The position numbers were made by a program, and so were the translations under genes. A DNA stretch of 64,000 nt, taken from NCBI RefSeq assembly GCF_027568395.1, contig NZ_JANKZL010000003.1, positions 186,001-250,000 on the forward strand, written 5' to 3'. Source of the stretch: Aminobacter sp. HY435 (GTDB lineage Bacteria > Pseudomonadota > Alphaproteobacteria > Rhizobiales > Rhizobiaceae). Below are positions 17,968-27,999 of this stretch, piece after piece (the first letter of the stretch is position 1; every line of letters starts with the position of its first letter). A model generated the notes under the pieces. That model saw nothing but the letters and a program-made list of their open reading frames with translations, ran no database searches and had not been told where the DNA came from.

Positions 17968-20900
17968 TCCACCCTGATTATCCCCATCGCTAAAGGAACC
18001 ATCGTCTCCTCGACGTGGCGCCGCCTGGCTATCCTTTCCAGCTTTGTCTTGAGCTGCTCTTCCTCCTTGCGGATCAGTCCTTCCGTCATGGGAATCAGCC
18101 TGAGATTGTCCGCTTGCCGGAAGCGCTGAACGCGACCCCGAAGTTCATCCACCCTGCGTTGAGCGAATTTATTGGCGCTGGTCTCCTGCTGCTCGCAGCG
18201 CACCATGTTCTCGGCTTCGAAGGTCGCAAGACGTTCAGCAAAGGCGTCAGCCAAGGATTGGTCGCAGGTTTGCGCGGCCTCCGAGACTAGCTGCAGATCG
18301 CCGACTACATTCTGAGCGTTGGGCAGCGGCACTGCGGATCGGGTAGCAAAAGCGATGAGTTCCTCGGAACTCGAGCCGCCGAGTGGTTCTGCGTCACCAA
18401 GACGGATCGCACTGAAAGCCAACGTTTCATTGGTTCTGACGCCTGCAAACGACCATCGGTGTGCGCAGAAGACGTAGTCACCAGGCGGGAAGCCGGCCCC
18501 GCGCCCGGCAAGTTTCATGGCGGCGATACGATGAAGTTGTGTCTGATCGTTCTCGTAAGCGCTTCGAATCCACTGGATCAAGGGATGGCTAGGTTCGACG
18601 AATTCGATGTCGGAGCCGACGGCTTCCGTCTCACGTGGGTCGAATACACAAAGAACCGACCTGTTTGTCTGATGCAGCTTCGTTCGCGTTGCAGGCCGGG
18701 TGTCCGCAATAAAGTATCCCAGATCCCGGCGCGCCTCCTCCGAAAGCGCAATACGTGCAGAGTCAGCGATGGATGCATGGGGCTCGATTTTCGTCCCGGG
18801 ATATTTCCTGCCGAAGAAATCCTCCACGAGCAGCTGCAGCTCAAGCGCGCTCAACCATCTCCCTTTGCTTCTGCTGTCGGAAATGTGCTCGAGGACGTAG
18901 TCGGAAAACCCGATCAGGTTGACAGCCTGCTGCTCCAACTCCACCTGCTGCTTCTGCGTGTTGTGCAGCGCCAGTTCGGCAACCTTTGCATTTCTGTCCC
19001 GCTCGTCGTCCGAAAGGCCTGGATTGAGAAGATCAAGGATGAGCTTTTCCGTAACATCCCCGAGTATCTCTTCCATATCTCCGATGCTTTCTCGGAATAC
19101 GTTTATCCGTTCGTACAGGCGCATCAGAATGCGATCTTCAATCGTGTTGGTAACAGCAAGGTTGATGATCGAGATCCGCTCTGCCTTCTGGCCAAGGCGG
19201 TCGAGGCGCCCGATGCGCTGCTCAACGCGCATCGGATTCCAGGGCAGATCATAGTTGATGACGAATCTGCAGAACTGGAGGTCGATGCCCTCACTACCGA
19301 CTTCGGAAGAAAGCAGTACCGACGGGCCTTCGGGCCGGGCAAATTCCTCTATCGCGGCATCCTTTGCCTCGCCCATGGCGCCCATGATGACTGCGGCCCG
19401 GATGCCGTCCTTTCGCAGGCGCCTGGCCAGGTATTTCAGCGTCCCACGATAAAACGCAAAGACGACGAATTTCTCGTTCGGATTCTTCGCCAGTTCGCTG
19501 ACCAGGAAGCTGCTCAGGGCCCGGTACTTGACGTCGCTTCGCTCCAGTTCCGTTATGTCGAAGCTGTATCCGTAAGCGATCGGCCCCACACCAGCGTCGT
19601 CGGCTTCATCGTCATCTCGATCGTCACCGAGGCCTCCTCCATCCTGAACCAACCCACGCGTAAGCCCGAAGTCTTCCCACAGCAACTCATCCACGAGTTG
19701 CTTCTCTTTCCAGCTCTCCAGAGCGCCGACAATGGAACTGGCCATCTGGCGCTGACGGGCGACCAAAGAGAACAGCGACACGCCCGACTTCCCCACCGAC
19801 TGATCCCGCAGCCGCTTCGTGACGTGCTCGTAGATTGCCATCTCCTGCGGGCTGAAAGTTACATTCAGGACTTGGGGAGCGCGGATGACGCGATTAGGTA
19901 GGACCTCCCTCTTTCGGCTGCGTGTCATGTATTGCGAAAGCAAGGATCGGGATTCGAGCAGGCTCAGCAGTTCGATGCGTTTTTCAGGATCGATGGCCGC
20001 ATGATCGATTTCCGTTTTGACGCGGCGAAGTACGGCATCCTTTCTGAAGTAATCGGATTGTTCTGCATCCACGATCGCCGAACGCGCCCCCTTCACGTCG
20101 ATCGGCTGCTGCCACAACGCCCTTTGTGCTCTTACGATGTGGGAATTGGCGGACAGCATCTCCTGGAACAAAGTTGAATCGTAGAACTCGTCCTCGTCGA
20201 CGAGGCGAAGCAACTGGTAGAGATTGTCGCTGCCGATCTGGATCGGCGTGGCAGTGAGCAGCAAAAAATGTCGCGATGCCTCACGAAGCAAACGGCCGAG
20301 GCGATTGTTGGCGGTCGACGGATTGCGAAGGTAATGGGCTTCGTCAATAATGACGTGGTCGAATACAGCGAAATCCTCGCTGGCGGTATTCTGGTCCAGC
20401 AGCCTGGCGAAGCGGGCGCGCACGCCTTGCTGGCTTTCTTCCAAGAACCGCGAGGGTGGTCGCAACCCCTCAAGACTGGTTATGCAGACAAAGGCATCCG
20501 ACGTGCGCCTGATGGCGATATCCTCGACCTTGTCCAGCAAGCCCTTTGCCGAGACAATCTCCGCCGAAATGTTGAACCGCTTTCTGAGATCGCCGCGCCA
20601 TTTTTCTCGCAACATTGCCGGACAGACGATCAGCAGCCGTCGAGCTGAATGCCGAGCCTGGATTTCCTTCCAGATGTAAGTGGCTTCGATGGTCTTGCCC
20701 AAACCGACTTCATCGGCGATCAGCATCCGGCCAACGGGTGACTCGATGAATCTCATCACCGGCTTGAACTGATGCGGATAGAAATCCGTGTTACTTGCCT
20801 CCATCGAATAGAAGACGTTCGTGAGATCGCCCTTTATTTTTTCGAAGGTAAGCACGCGCCTCAAATCACCCGGGGAGCCGAACCTGCCGGTGCTCAGCAG

Positions 20901-21122
20901 GTCGATCAGTTCGACATCCTCGATGACCGGTTCCAGTTGCAGATACCGCTTGAACTGCTTTTCGTTGGGGCCGAAGTCCACTTCGACCATCAGGAAGGTG
21001 CCTGCTGTTCTTGTCCGGCCTGTCGTGAGTCCTTGACGGCCTGGATTGTCACGCAAGCGAACCTTGATTCCCGCCTGCTCGGAATCCCAAGCCGGATCGC
21101 CTGCGGCAGCCAATGGTTTCAT
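17964..21122 (-). CDS. SNF2/RapA-type superfamily 2 helicase
   Basis: The protein is about 1052 residues. LIADEVGLGKTIEA (about residue 137) is motif I with the RapA-style Q-motif region before it. VIIDEAHYLRNPS is the DEAH box (about 257). LLSSEVGSEGIDLQFCRF and DLPWNPMRVEQRIGRLDRLG are motifs V and VI of the second RecA lobe. A long helical C-terminus follows (KQQVELEQQAVNLIGF, then a coiled coil near the end). I place the start at the ATG at 21122, 4 bp after the DUF499 gene, because a longer reading would overlap that gene by 95 bp. It is the second SNF2-type helicase in one operon. Confidence 0.88.
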   Translation of the reverse strand: MKPLAAAGDPAWDSEQAGIKVRLRDNPGRQGLTTGRTRTAGTFLMVEVDFGPNEKQFKRYLQLEPVIEDVELIDLLSTGRFGSPGDLRRVLTFEKIKGDLTNVFYSMEASNTDFYPHQFKPVMRFIESPVGRMLIADEVGLGKTIEATYIWKEIQARHSARRLLIVCPAMLREKWRGDLRKRFNISAEIVSAKGLLDKVEDIAIRRTSDAFVCITSLEGLRPPSRFLEESQQGVRARFARLLDQNTASEDFAVFDHVIIDEAHYLRNPSTANNRLGRLLREASRHFLLLTATPIQIGSDNLYQLLRLVDEDEFYDSTLFQEMLSANSHIVRAQRALWQQPIDVKGARSAIVDAEQSDYFRKDAVLRRVKTEIDHAAIDPEKRIELLSLLESRSLLSQYMTRSRKREVLPNRVIRAPQVLNVTFSPQEMAIYEHVTKRLRDQSVGKSGVSLFSLVARQRQMASSIVGALESWKEKQLVDELLWEDFGLTRGLVQDGGGLGDDRDDDEADDAGVGPIAYGYSFDITELERSDVKYRALSSFLVSELAKNPNEKFVVFAFYRGTLKYLARRLRKDGIRAAVIMGAMGEAKDAAIEEFARPEGPSVLLSSEVGSEGIDLQFCRFVINYDLPWNPMRVEQRIGRLDRLGQKAERISIINLAVTNTIEDRILMRLYERINVFRESIGDMEEILGDVTEKLILDLLNPGLSDDERDRNAKVAELALHNTQKQQVELEQQAVNLIGFSDYVLEHISDSRSKGRWLSALELQLLVEDFFGRKYPGTKIEPHASIADSARIALSEEARRDLGYFIADTRPATRTKLHQTNRSVLCVFDPRETEAVGSDIEFVEPSHPLIQWIRSAYENDQTQLHRIAAMKLAGRGAGFPPGDYVFCAHRWSFAGVRTNETLAFSAIRLGDAEPLGGSSSEELIAFATRSAVPLPNAQNVVGDLQLVSEAAQTCDQSLADAFAERLATFEAENMVRCEQQETSANKFAQRRVDELRGRVQRFRQADNLRLIPMTEGLIRKEEEQLKTKLERIARRRHVEETMVPLAMGIIRVE

Positions 21123-21126
21123 CGGC

Positions 21127-24100
21127 TCACTCCACCTTCTTGTCGATGAATCCAAGCGTTGTGGCGTTCTCCAGCAGCGTCCGGATTTTGCCGCGATCGA
21201 GACCAGACGGAACCTCGGCATCGATCTCGAGCTTCAGCGAGACATCGCTTCCGGACAGCGTCGTCAGTTGCTCGACAATGCCCTCGACGACCTGGCGGAA
21301 CTCGTGGGCCGGGCGCCCGGACGCGATCATCACCGTTCCAACGAAACGCGTTGGCTTGCGCTCCTCGCTAGTCGTCGACGATGCAGAACCCGCCCCCATC
21401 GTGCCAGCGGCCTCCTGCATTCCGCCCGCGTTGGTTGCACCGTCCGTCGTGGTATCAATCTCGGTCTTCGCCTTCGGTCGCTTCGCTTCGGCGATGTCCG
21501 GCTTGATGATGACGCTGTCGCTGTCGATCACCACGGCCGCACTCGACGAACTTTCGATTGCCAGCCCAACGTACGACTGCGTCGCCTCGTCATACCGTTC
21601 CGCATAAGCGAATGGCCCGGGCAACATGTTCGAGATCGCCGATCTCACGGCATTGGTCAGGACCGTCCGGTTCTTTACCCGCGGCAGGTAGGTGTATCTG
21701 TTCAGGTACTCCCACAGGTCCTTCAGCGAGAGATGCGGCTTACCGTTCCAGATGTATTTCTGGAGGTCGCGGTCGAGCCGGCCGGGTCCAAGCTCCGGCA
21801 TCAGTCCTTCCTCGTTCACAAGCTTCTTGCTCGCCCGGGAAAGGACTCCGTCCTGCGCAGGAATGCGTCCGGTCATCCATTCGATGTCCTTCGTCGCATC
21901 TTCCTGGATAGGGTAGATGAGGTAACACCAGGTCTCGCGCAGGCGCGTTTTCATGGTCTCCTGCGCCTCAGCGAGCTTGGCCTTGGCGAGCGCTTCGTCG
22001 CTCTGCGTGAGATTTAGCCGATCGGTGTCGCGAACGATCTCACCCCAAGCGAGCGCCGAACGCATGGATTCTTTCAAGCCGTCGATCTGCTTCGTTTCAG
22101 CGGCCAGGAACACCAGCGTGTTGCGATAGACGCGCGGCGCGGTGCCGCGCTGCATAAGGATGTCCTTGGCCTCGACCATCGCCTCAGACCCGTCGCGTCC
22201 GGAATATGGGTGGGCAACGCCGAGCACCACACAACGCACGCCGCCGGCTTCGTCCGGAACCTCGCCCGAATTTGATGGAGGGGGTACCTGTACCGCATCA
22301 AAATGGCCGCGATCGCCGATGCTGTTGATGTACTTCGTCAGTTCCTTGTCGATCGTGACCAGGACCAACGCTTCTTCAATCTGCCCGGCGCGGTCGGCGG
22401 CTATGCGGTTGAGGCTCGCCGACATCGAGTACCAGTGCTTGCCAAGGTCGGAATGCATAAACTTGGCCTGGTTGGTCAGCCGCCGCAGTGCATCGCCGAA
22501 GATCGCAGGGCGCTCGCCGGGCTGCACGACGCCGAGATTGATCTGGCGGTCGTCGAGCCCCTTATTCTGCTGACCATGCATGGGCGCGGAGCCCATGAAG
22601 ATCGTGCGCGCCACACGGCGTGTCGCCGAATAGCGGTTCAGGTTCGGTGCGGACTGGTCGATCTTGTAAGGTGTGGACATGGTGCCATCGACATCGCCCG
22701 CGATGATCGCCTGCCAGGAAGGTTCCAAATAGTGAAGCAGCTCCGGCTCGACGCGCGCCGAGCTGATCGCCACGCTGCCCGGCATGATCATCACGGACGG
22801 ATCATTGTTCATCCATAGCTCGTGGATCGCCTGTGCCATTAGCCTCAGAACGCCGCGCGTACGCTGAAATTTCTCCAAGGAGCCCCAACTCACATAGAGC
22901 TGGTCGAAAAGTTCGGGATGGATCGGATAGGCCTTCTCCAGCTTGCGGCGGTAGTCCTCATCGGCGACCCCCTGCGGAAAGTCGTTCGCGTTCTCGCGGT
23001 AGAGCTTGGCGAACTGTTTCAGCGTGTTGCCGCGGTGATGGAAGCGGTCGCCGGGGATTTCCTTGAATAGGCGCCGCCGGACGATCTCGTAGCTCTCCTC
23101 CTGGCTGGCTGGCCGCCACGAGGATTCGACGCGCGAAAAGGTCTGCTTCAGGCGCGCGAGCGCTTCCTGCCCGCCTTCGCCACCGACCTCGATCTGGCTC
23201 GCCGGAAGCGAGGCGACGAGGAGTGTGCCGGGACTGGTCTTCACCGCCTCCGTCAGGGACTGGACGAAGGACAGGTTTGCGTCGAACGAGCCGGACGGCA
23301 GCCCCTCGACCTTGTAGATCTGGCGCAGATACGCGACCCATTCGTCGATCAAAATCAGGCACGGCGCGAATGTCTTGAACAGGGATTCGAGCAAGTTCGA
23401 GCCGGGCGCGATTCCCTTGGCGTCGTTCTCCGCCACCATGGCGAAACCTTCTGCGAGACCAAGCTGATAAGCGAGCTCGCCCCACGTCGTGCGAATCTCC
23501 AGTCCCTCCTTTGTCTTGAGGATATCCTGTGGTCCGCGCGAGGTGCCGACCAACACCGCGCGATTGATCTTCTCTGGAACGCCCAGACCTTCCTTCTGGA
23601 GGAGTTGGTCGAGGCCCGGTAGATCACGCGCCGGAGTGCCGCCCGCCATATGGTAGAGCGCCAGCATGGAGTGCGTCTTGCCACCGCCGAAATTGGTCTG
23701 CAACTCGACGACCGGGTCGCCGCCCGTGCCGGAAAGCCGCTTGGCCGCGCCGACCAGAAGCGTGGAAAGTCCGTCGGTCAGGTAGGTGCGGGCGAAGAAT
23801 TCCTTCGGGTTGGAATATTCCGACGGCGCCGAGCCATTGTGCACCTTGCCGAGGTCGGCGGCGAACTCGGCCTGGGTGAACTCCCCGGTGGCGACATCCT
23901 GGTGCGGCTCCACCACCTCCCGCCACGGCAGCAGACCTGCGACCGTCTCCACCGAGATGTCGGAGCGCTGTGTCTTGCGGCGTTCCTCGTTGCGCTGCAG
24001 TTCGGTAAATTTGATGCGCAGGATCGTGTCGCGCATGCCCCCGATCTTCTCGGCCGTCTCACCGGCGCTGATCGAGGTCATCAGGCGGCGCATGGAGTCC

Positions 24101-24429
24101 AGCGCCCGCTCCGCATCGTCATAAGTGAAGGTCTCATTATGCGAAAAGCGGTTGCGCACTTCGAGCAGTTCCGAGACGAACGAGCGCTCAGCGTGTCCGA
24201 GCACGTTCGCGAAGGCTTCCTTCCAGTAGGCCATCATTGTCTTGAGCAGGCCGGCCTGGTCCCAGGCCACGGCGCCCTGGACGACCCGCAGGCCGCTGAT
24301 GCGCTCCACCACCTGGACGGGCCAGTGCCCCGTCAGCGAGGATTCGAGCCGCTTCTCCACGAACGGGGTCAGGGCTTCGGGAAGAAGCTCCATTCCCTCG
24401 AAAACATGCTGTCTTGCGCTTTTCGCCAT
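21127..24429 (-). CDS. DUF499 P-loop ATPase with N-terminal Swt1-type HEPN domain
   Basis: The 1100-residue protein has an N-terminal helical domain with VRNRFSHNETF near residues 91-101, the RNxxxH motif of HEPN domains in their Swt1 form. The ATPase core has NFGGGKTHSM (about 248) as Walker A and LILIDEWVAYLRQ (about 360) as Walker B, both typical of DUF499. The later part (TVMIASGRPAHEFRQVVEGI, SLKLEIDAEVPSGLDRGKIR) is the usual DUF499 tail. DUF499 genes are known partners of DUF1156 methylases in restriction-like loci. HEPN domains are often RNases, so this chain could join ATP-driven sensing to RNA cleavage; that is inference. It lies 65 bp after the methylase gene. Confidence 0.88.
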   Translation of the reverse strand: MAKSARQHVFEGMELLPEALTPFVEKRLESSLTGHWPVQVVERISGLRVVQGAVAWDQAGLLKTMMAYWKEAFANVLGHAERSFVSELLEVRNRFSHNETFTYDDAERALDSMRRLMTSISAGETAEKIGGMRDTILRIKFTELQRNEERRKTQRSDISVETVAGLLPWREVVEPHQDVATGEFTQAEFAADLGKVHNGSAPSEYSNPKEFFARTYLTDGLSTLLVGAAKRLSGTGGDPVVELQTNFGGGKTHSMLALYHMAGGTPARDLPGLDQLLQKEGLGVPEKINRAVLVGTSRGPQDILKTKEGLEIRTTWGELAYQLGLAEGFAMVAENDAKGIAPGSNLLESLFKTFAPCLILIDEWVAYLRQIYKVEGLPSGSFDANLSFVQSLTEAVKTSPGTLLVASLPASQIEVGGEGGQEALARLKQTFSRVESSWRPASQEESYEIVRRRLFKEIPGDRFHHRGNTLKQFAKLYRENANDFPQGVADEDYRRKLEKAYPIHPELFDQLYVSWGSLEKFQRTRGVLRLMAQAIHELWMNNDPSVMIMPGSVAISSARVEPELLHYLEPSWQAIIAGDVDGTMSTPYKIDQSAPNLNRYSATRRVARTIFMGSAPMHGQQNKGLDDRQINLGVVQPGERPAIFGDALRRLTNQAKFMHSDLGKHWYSMSASLNRIAADRAGQIEEALVLVTIDKELTKYINSIGDRGHFDAVQVPPPSNSGEVPDEAGGVRCVVLGVAHPYSGRDGSEAMVEAKDILMQRGTAPRVYRNTLVFLAAETKQIDGLKESMRSALAWGEIVRDTDRLNLTQSDEALAKAKLAEAQETMKTRLRETWCYLIYPIQEDATKDIEWMTGRIPAQDGVLSRASKKLVNEEGLMPELGPGRLDRDLQKYIWNGKPHLSLKDLWEYLNRYTYLPRVKNRTVLTNAVRSAISNMLPGPFAYAERYDEATQSYVGLAIESSSSAAVVIDSDSVIIKPDIAEAKRPKAKTEIDTTTDGATNAGGMQEAAGTMGAGSASSTTSEERKPTRFVGTVMIASGRPAHEFRQVVEGIVEQLTTLSGSDVSLKLEIDAEVPSGLDRGKIRTLLENATTLGFIDKKVE

Positions 24430-24494
24430 CGTTCTTGCCCCCTCGGGATCATCGTTTCGAAGCTACGGCAGGACCGCCCAGTCCTGCCGAGGAA

Positions 24495-27284
24495 TCAGAC
24501 GGCCAGTGAAAACTGGCCGCCGCGGCTTGCGGTTTCGGAACTGGCGGCGAGCCGTGTCAGGTCCGACCACACGGCAATCAGCGCGTTGTAGGAAGTCGCC
24601 TCCTTGGCGTCCTTGCGCTTTTCGCAAATGTTGTAGAGGCAATAGGCGAGATCCTTGACGTTCTCCGCCATGGCCGGGCCGATCGCGCGGATCAGTACAG
24701 CGGCCTCGAACTCGCCGCCTGTTTCCAGCGCGCGCACCACCTGCTGACAGCATTCCCAGACGGTGAGATGCCTGTCCTCGGCGGGGTCCCATTTTTCGGG
24801 AAGTTCATCTCGGCGTAAGATTCGAACTTTCCCGGCCGAGCTTTCGATAATTTCTGCGTGTTTCGCGCTTTCCACTGAAATTCCGCGACCGCGGGCGATG
24901 TTATCGGCTGTGCCGTAGGGACCGGCACCCATGCCGAACTGCTCGAACCAAGTAATAGCAAGACGCGTATCGGCATCAAACTCGCCGACCACGTTGTTCA
25001 AATATTCGTCGACCTCGCGGTTGATGAGTTGGAGGGCCGACTTCACACTCATCTTCTCATCGGCGCCTTCGCGAACCTCGGAATAGCGGCTGTAGATCGC
25101 GATCCCGGGACCGATCGATGCCTGCGGAATGTCCGATGGCGCGATATTGGCGGCGAGCAGATCGTCTAGCGCTTTCGGTAGCTCGCGCCTCAGCGCTCGA
25201 ATGAATTCGTCCTTGTAGATGACACCTGCATCGGAAGGTCTCTTTCGGGAGACCAGAACCACCGAATTGGCAAGGGCATTAGTGCCCAGAGCAATGATGC
25301 GCCCTGGGCTTTCTGTTCTGACTGGCCATGTGCCAACGACGGCGTACCCGGCCTCGATCACAGCTTGTAGGAAGGTCGCCCAACCCGTCGATGCTATGCC
25401 TTCATCTCGGACCTCGCTCTGCTTGAACGCATAATAGATTGCCGCCGGAAATTCCGGCGAAGTTTCGGAAGCCATCTTGCGAAGCGCCGTTCGCATGCCG
25501 TTCAAGAAGAACAATTCGGCGGCGTCTTTGCTTCCATGGCGATACGGAGTGGCAACGAGCTCTTCGGCTTTGGGGGTAGCCAGCACGCTAAACAGATCAG
25601 GATATACCGGGCGTAACGCTGGCTTCAGCCAGCAGAAGAAGAAGTCCGAAAGGTCCGCATATCCTATGTTATCGTAATATGGAGGGTCGGTCGAAATCAC
25701 CATGTTCGCAGTATACGGTGCTTCAGATGCCTCCCGCTGCGTTATAGCTCCCTCTGCCAGTCCTCTAGAATCTTCGATTGATCGGCTTATCTTATCGATC
25801 GGTGTCGAGAAATTTCCTGCCGAGTTGGAGAAGAAATTCACTTCGGCGAAGTCCCACACCATCGGTATTGCTTGGCGTGCGAATGTTTCGCGCAATGCGC
25901 CCCTGTCGCTCATCCAGCTAGTGATCGTAGAGCCGAGATTCGTCAGTTTCGAGATCGCAAATGCCAGATATACGCTCACCGCCTCCGCATAGGCCTTCGC
26001 TCCTTTGCCTCCGTCACGAAGAGGCAAATCGTCACTGGCGAGGTAGGCCGCCAACGCCTCCTTCTCGATCTTCTCCCGCGCCTCGTGTACCAATTCGCTG
26101 AACTTATTCAGCGCCAAGAGTTGGCGATCGGTGAAGAGATCGCCAAAGGTTGTGAGGCCGTAGTCTACAGTCCAAAAATTGCGTGGGTCGTCAGGGAGGG
26201 AGGTCTCTGGTTCCCAATTTGGCTTTGCTGACTTCGCTAAGGGTTCCTGCTCCGGTGCCGGCTCTAGATAAATGCGGCCGCCTCTCCCTTCCGCGACAAT
26301 TGCGATGAGTGTCTGGCCCATCCTGCCGGACTTTCCACTCGCTTTCACGTGATCTGGTGTGACCGCCGTGCCGGACAGCAGGCAGACGAAATTGGCGCCG
26401 CGCCCGGCCTTAGCGCCCGTCGCCGCCTTTTCCAGTTCGGTCTTTGTGCCGCCCCTGCGAATGCGGTAAGTGATCGTCTTCTTTGCTTTATCTACGATCG
26501 GCTCGATCCAGGCTTCCTTGCCCTTCTTGCTGGAGAGCAGGAAGCTCGCCGCAATCGGCACCTGAACATCTGAAAACGCCGGGTCCGGGCTCGGCACCGT
26601 CCGGGACCAGATCCAGGCGATTATCGTCGCCTTGCCGCTCCCATACTCCTTCGGCAGGTCGACCTGCGGGTAGAGGTGGCCGATACGTTCGAATGCCCTC
26701 TCGCGCATCCATTCGCCGTAATAGCGCACATCTTCCGCCAGCCCCTCAGCATTGCGGTAATGGTTGCGCTCCCCGCCGCCTTGATGAACCGGAGGCATGT
26801 CCTTGAACCTGGGCGGGATCTCGATCATCGCCTTGCCGATCATCACGGCGACAGGATTCAAGTCGCTGCCATAGGCTGGGAGTCCGAGCCGCTGCGCCTC
26901 AAGCGGGATCGACCCGCCGCCAGAGAACGGGTCGTAGACAGGCGGCAGTTCGCCGCCGCAACTCCTGCGAATTTCCGCCCGCGCGCGCTCCAGCACTTCC
27001 TCGTTAGTGGAATTCTCCCAGATCACCAGCTCCTCGATGATATCGAACAGGCGCTTGCGCTCGGCCTCCACCGCCTCCGGTGTCTTGAAGGTTTCCGGAT
27101 GGCTCGATGGATCGTCGACGAGCTGGGCGAACAACACCGCGCGGCACGCCGCAAGCGGACGCCTGGCCCACCACAGATGCAGCGTCGATGGATGGCCGTG
27201 CCGGATCGACTTCTCCCGCGCCGACGCCTCGTTGATCTTCTCCAGCGGGATCGCGACTTCGATGAGTTTCTTCTTGTAGGTCAT
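24495..27284 (-). CDS. DUF1156 adenine-specific DNA methyltransferase
   Basis: The protein is about 929 residues. It opens with the DUF1156 block (LIEVAIPLEKINEASAREKS, RHGHPSTLHLWWARRPLAA). SAM-binding motif I is DPFSGGGSIPLE (about 120), and catalytic motif IV is DPPYYDNIGYADLSDFF (about 533), so the order fits a gamma/beta-type N6-adenine enzyme. In restriction-like systems it would mark host DNA as self. The start at 27284 (MTYKKKLIEV) is chosen because it avoids overlap with the upstream gene. The stretch about 24,780-26,230 is visibly less GC-rich than both ends, which may mark an exchanged target-recognition segment. Confidence 0.9.
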   Translation of the reverse strand: MTYKKKLIEVAIPLEKINEASAREKSIRHGHPSTLHLWWARRPLAACRAVLFAQLVDDPSSHPETFKTPEAVEAERKRLFDIIEELVIWENSTNEEVLERARAEIRRSCGGELPPVYDPFSGGGSIPLEAQRLGLPAYGSDLNPVAVMIGKAMIEIPPRFKDMPPVHQGGGERNHYRNAEGLAEDVRYYGEWMRERAFERIGHLYPQVDLPKEYGSGKATIIAWIWSRTVPSPDPAFSDVQVPIAASFLLSSKKGKEAWIEPIVDKAKKTITYRIRRGGTKTELEKAATGAKAGRGANFVCLLSGTAVTPDHVKASGKSGRMGQTLIAIVAEGRGGRIYLEPAPEQEPLAKSAKPNWEPETSLPDDPRNFWTVDYGLTTFGDLFTDRQLLALNKFSELVHEAREKIEKEALAAYLASDDLPLRDGGKGAKAYAEAVSVYLAFAISKLTNLGSTITSWMSDRGALRETFARQAIPMVWDFAEVNFFSNSAGNFSTPIDKISRSIEDSRGLAEGAITQREASEAPYTANMVISTDPPYYDNIGYADLSDFFFCWLKPALRPVYPDLFSVLATPKAEELVATPYRHGSKDAAELFFLNGMRTALRKMASETSPEFPAAIYYAFKQSEVRDEGIASTGWATFLQAVIEAGYAVVGTWPVRTESPGRIIALGTNALANSVVLVSRKRPSDAGVIYKDEFIRALRRELPKALDDLLAANIAPSDIPQASIGPGIAIYSRYSEVREGADEKMSVKSALQLINREVDEYLNNVVGEFDADTRLAITWFEQFGMGAGPYGTADNIARGRGISVESAKHAEIIESSAGKVRILRRDELPEKWDPAEDRHLTVWECCQQVVRALETGGEFEAAVLIRAIGPAMAENVKDLAYCLYNICEKRKDAKEATSYNALIAVWSDLTRLAASSETASRGGQFSLAV

Positions 27285-27297
27285 TCGGCAGTTCTTT

Positions 27298-27981
27298 CTA
27301 TTCAAGCGGACCCCAGCCCTCTCGGGCCGCGCGCTCGCATGTTGTCTTGCAGGGAATCTGGCTGCAGGGAGCGCGGCCTACGCTGGCGCATTCGCAAAGG
27401 CCACCTTCCGGGAACTCTTCGATTTCGTCGATCTCGATAGGGTCGGAATCCCTCGACAATGCCTTCGCGCTTTCGCGCTCGAGGCCGGCCTTGAATGCTT
27501 CGCCTATGTCTTTTCGCCACGGAACGCGCGCAAACCGACGCAGAAGCGCCAAGCCGATTTCGCTTTCCGCGACGTAGCCGGCCGACACGTTCTGATTGGA
27601 CAGGATGGTCATGACCAACCGGATCAGCCATGGATAATCGATCCAGCTTTCGACTTCAGCCTTCAACCAGGCAAGCCATTTGGCTTCGAGGTCGCCAGTT
27701 TCGGCTTTTGCTGCGAAGGCGAAACTCGCTTGCTGCGGAAAGTTGTCGTGTCGCCACACCGCGGCAAGTAGATCATGCGTCCATTGAAGCGTACGATGAT
27801 CATCGACTCGGCGAATCTGGCCCCACGCCTCGTGAAGCTCGTCATTGAGAAGCCGGCGGGCGAACATGCCGTAACCGTGGCACGTGCGGACGATGACGCG
27901 TAGCGCGTCGCCGTACACATCGTGCTGTCGCCATGCCACGTCCATCGAATCGTCGCCTTCGAAGAATGGTGCTACGATCAC
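27298..27981 (-). CDS. Unknown operon protein with Cys-rich tail
   Basis: The 227-residue protein is not recognised. It starts at a GTG with a strong GGAAGGGG site 7 bases upstream; an ATG at 27945 is the alternative. It is rich in Trp and aromatic residues (AWGQIRRV, AAVWRHDNFPQQ, KWLAWLKAEVESWIDYPWL). The last 35 residues hold five cysteines (LCECASVGRAPCSQIPCKTT and CER), suggesting a metal site. It lies between the ASCH gene (18 bp) and the methylase (13 bp), so it belongs to the operon, perhaps as a structural or specificity partner of the methylase. Confidence 0.65.
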   Translation of the reverse strand: MIVAPFFEGDDSMDVAWRQHDVYGDALRVIVRTCHGYGMFARRLLNDELHEAWGQIRRVDDHRTLQWTHDLLAAVWRHDNFPQQASFAFAAKAETGDLEAKWLAWLKAEVESWIDYPWLIRLVMTILSNQNVSAGYVAESEIGLALLRRFARVPWRKDIGEAFKAGLERESAKALSRDSDPIEIDEIEEFPEGGLCECASVGRAPCSQIPCKTTCERAAREGWGPLE

Positions 27982-27999
27982 CTGCCGCCCCTTCCACGC

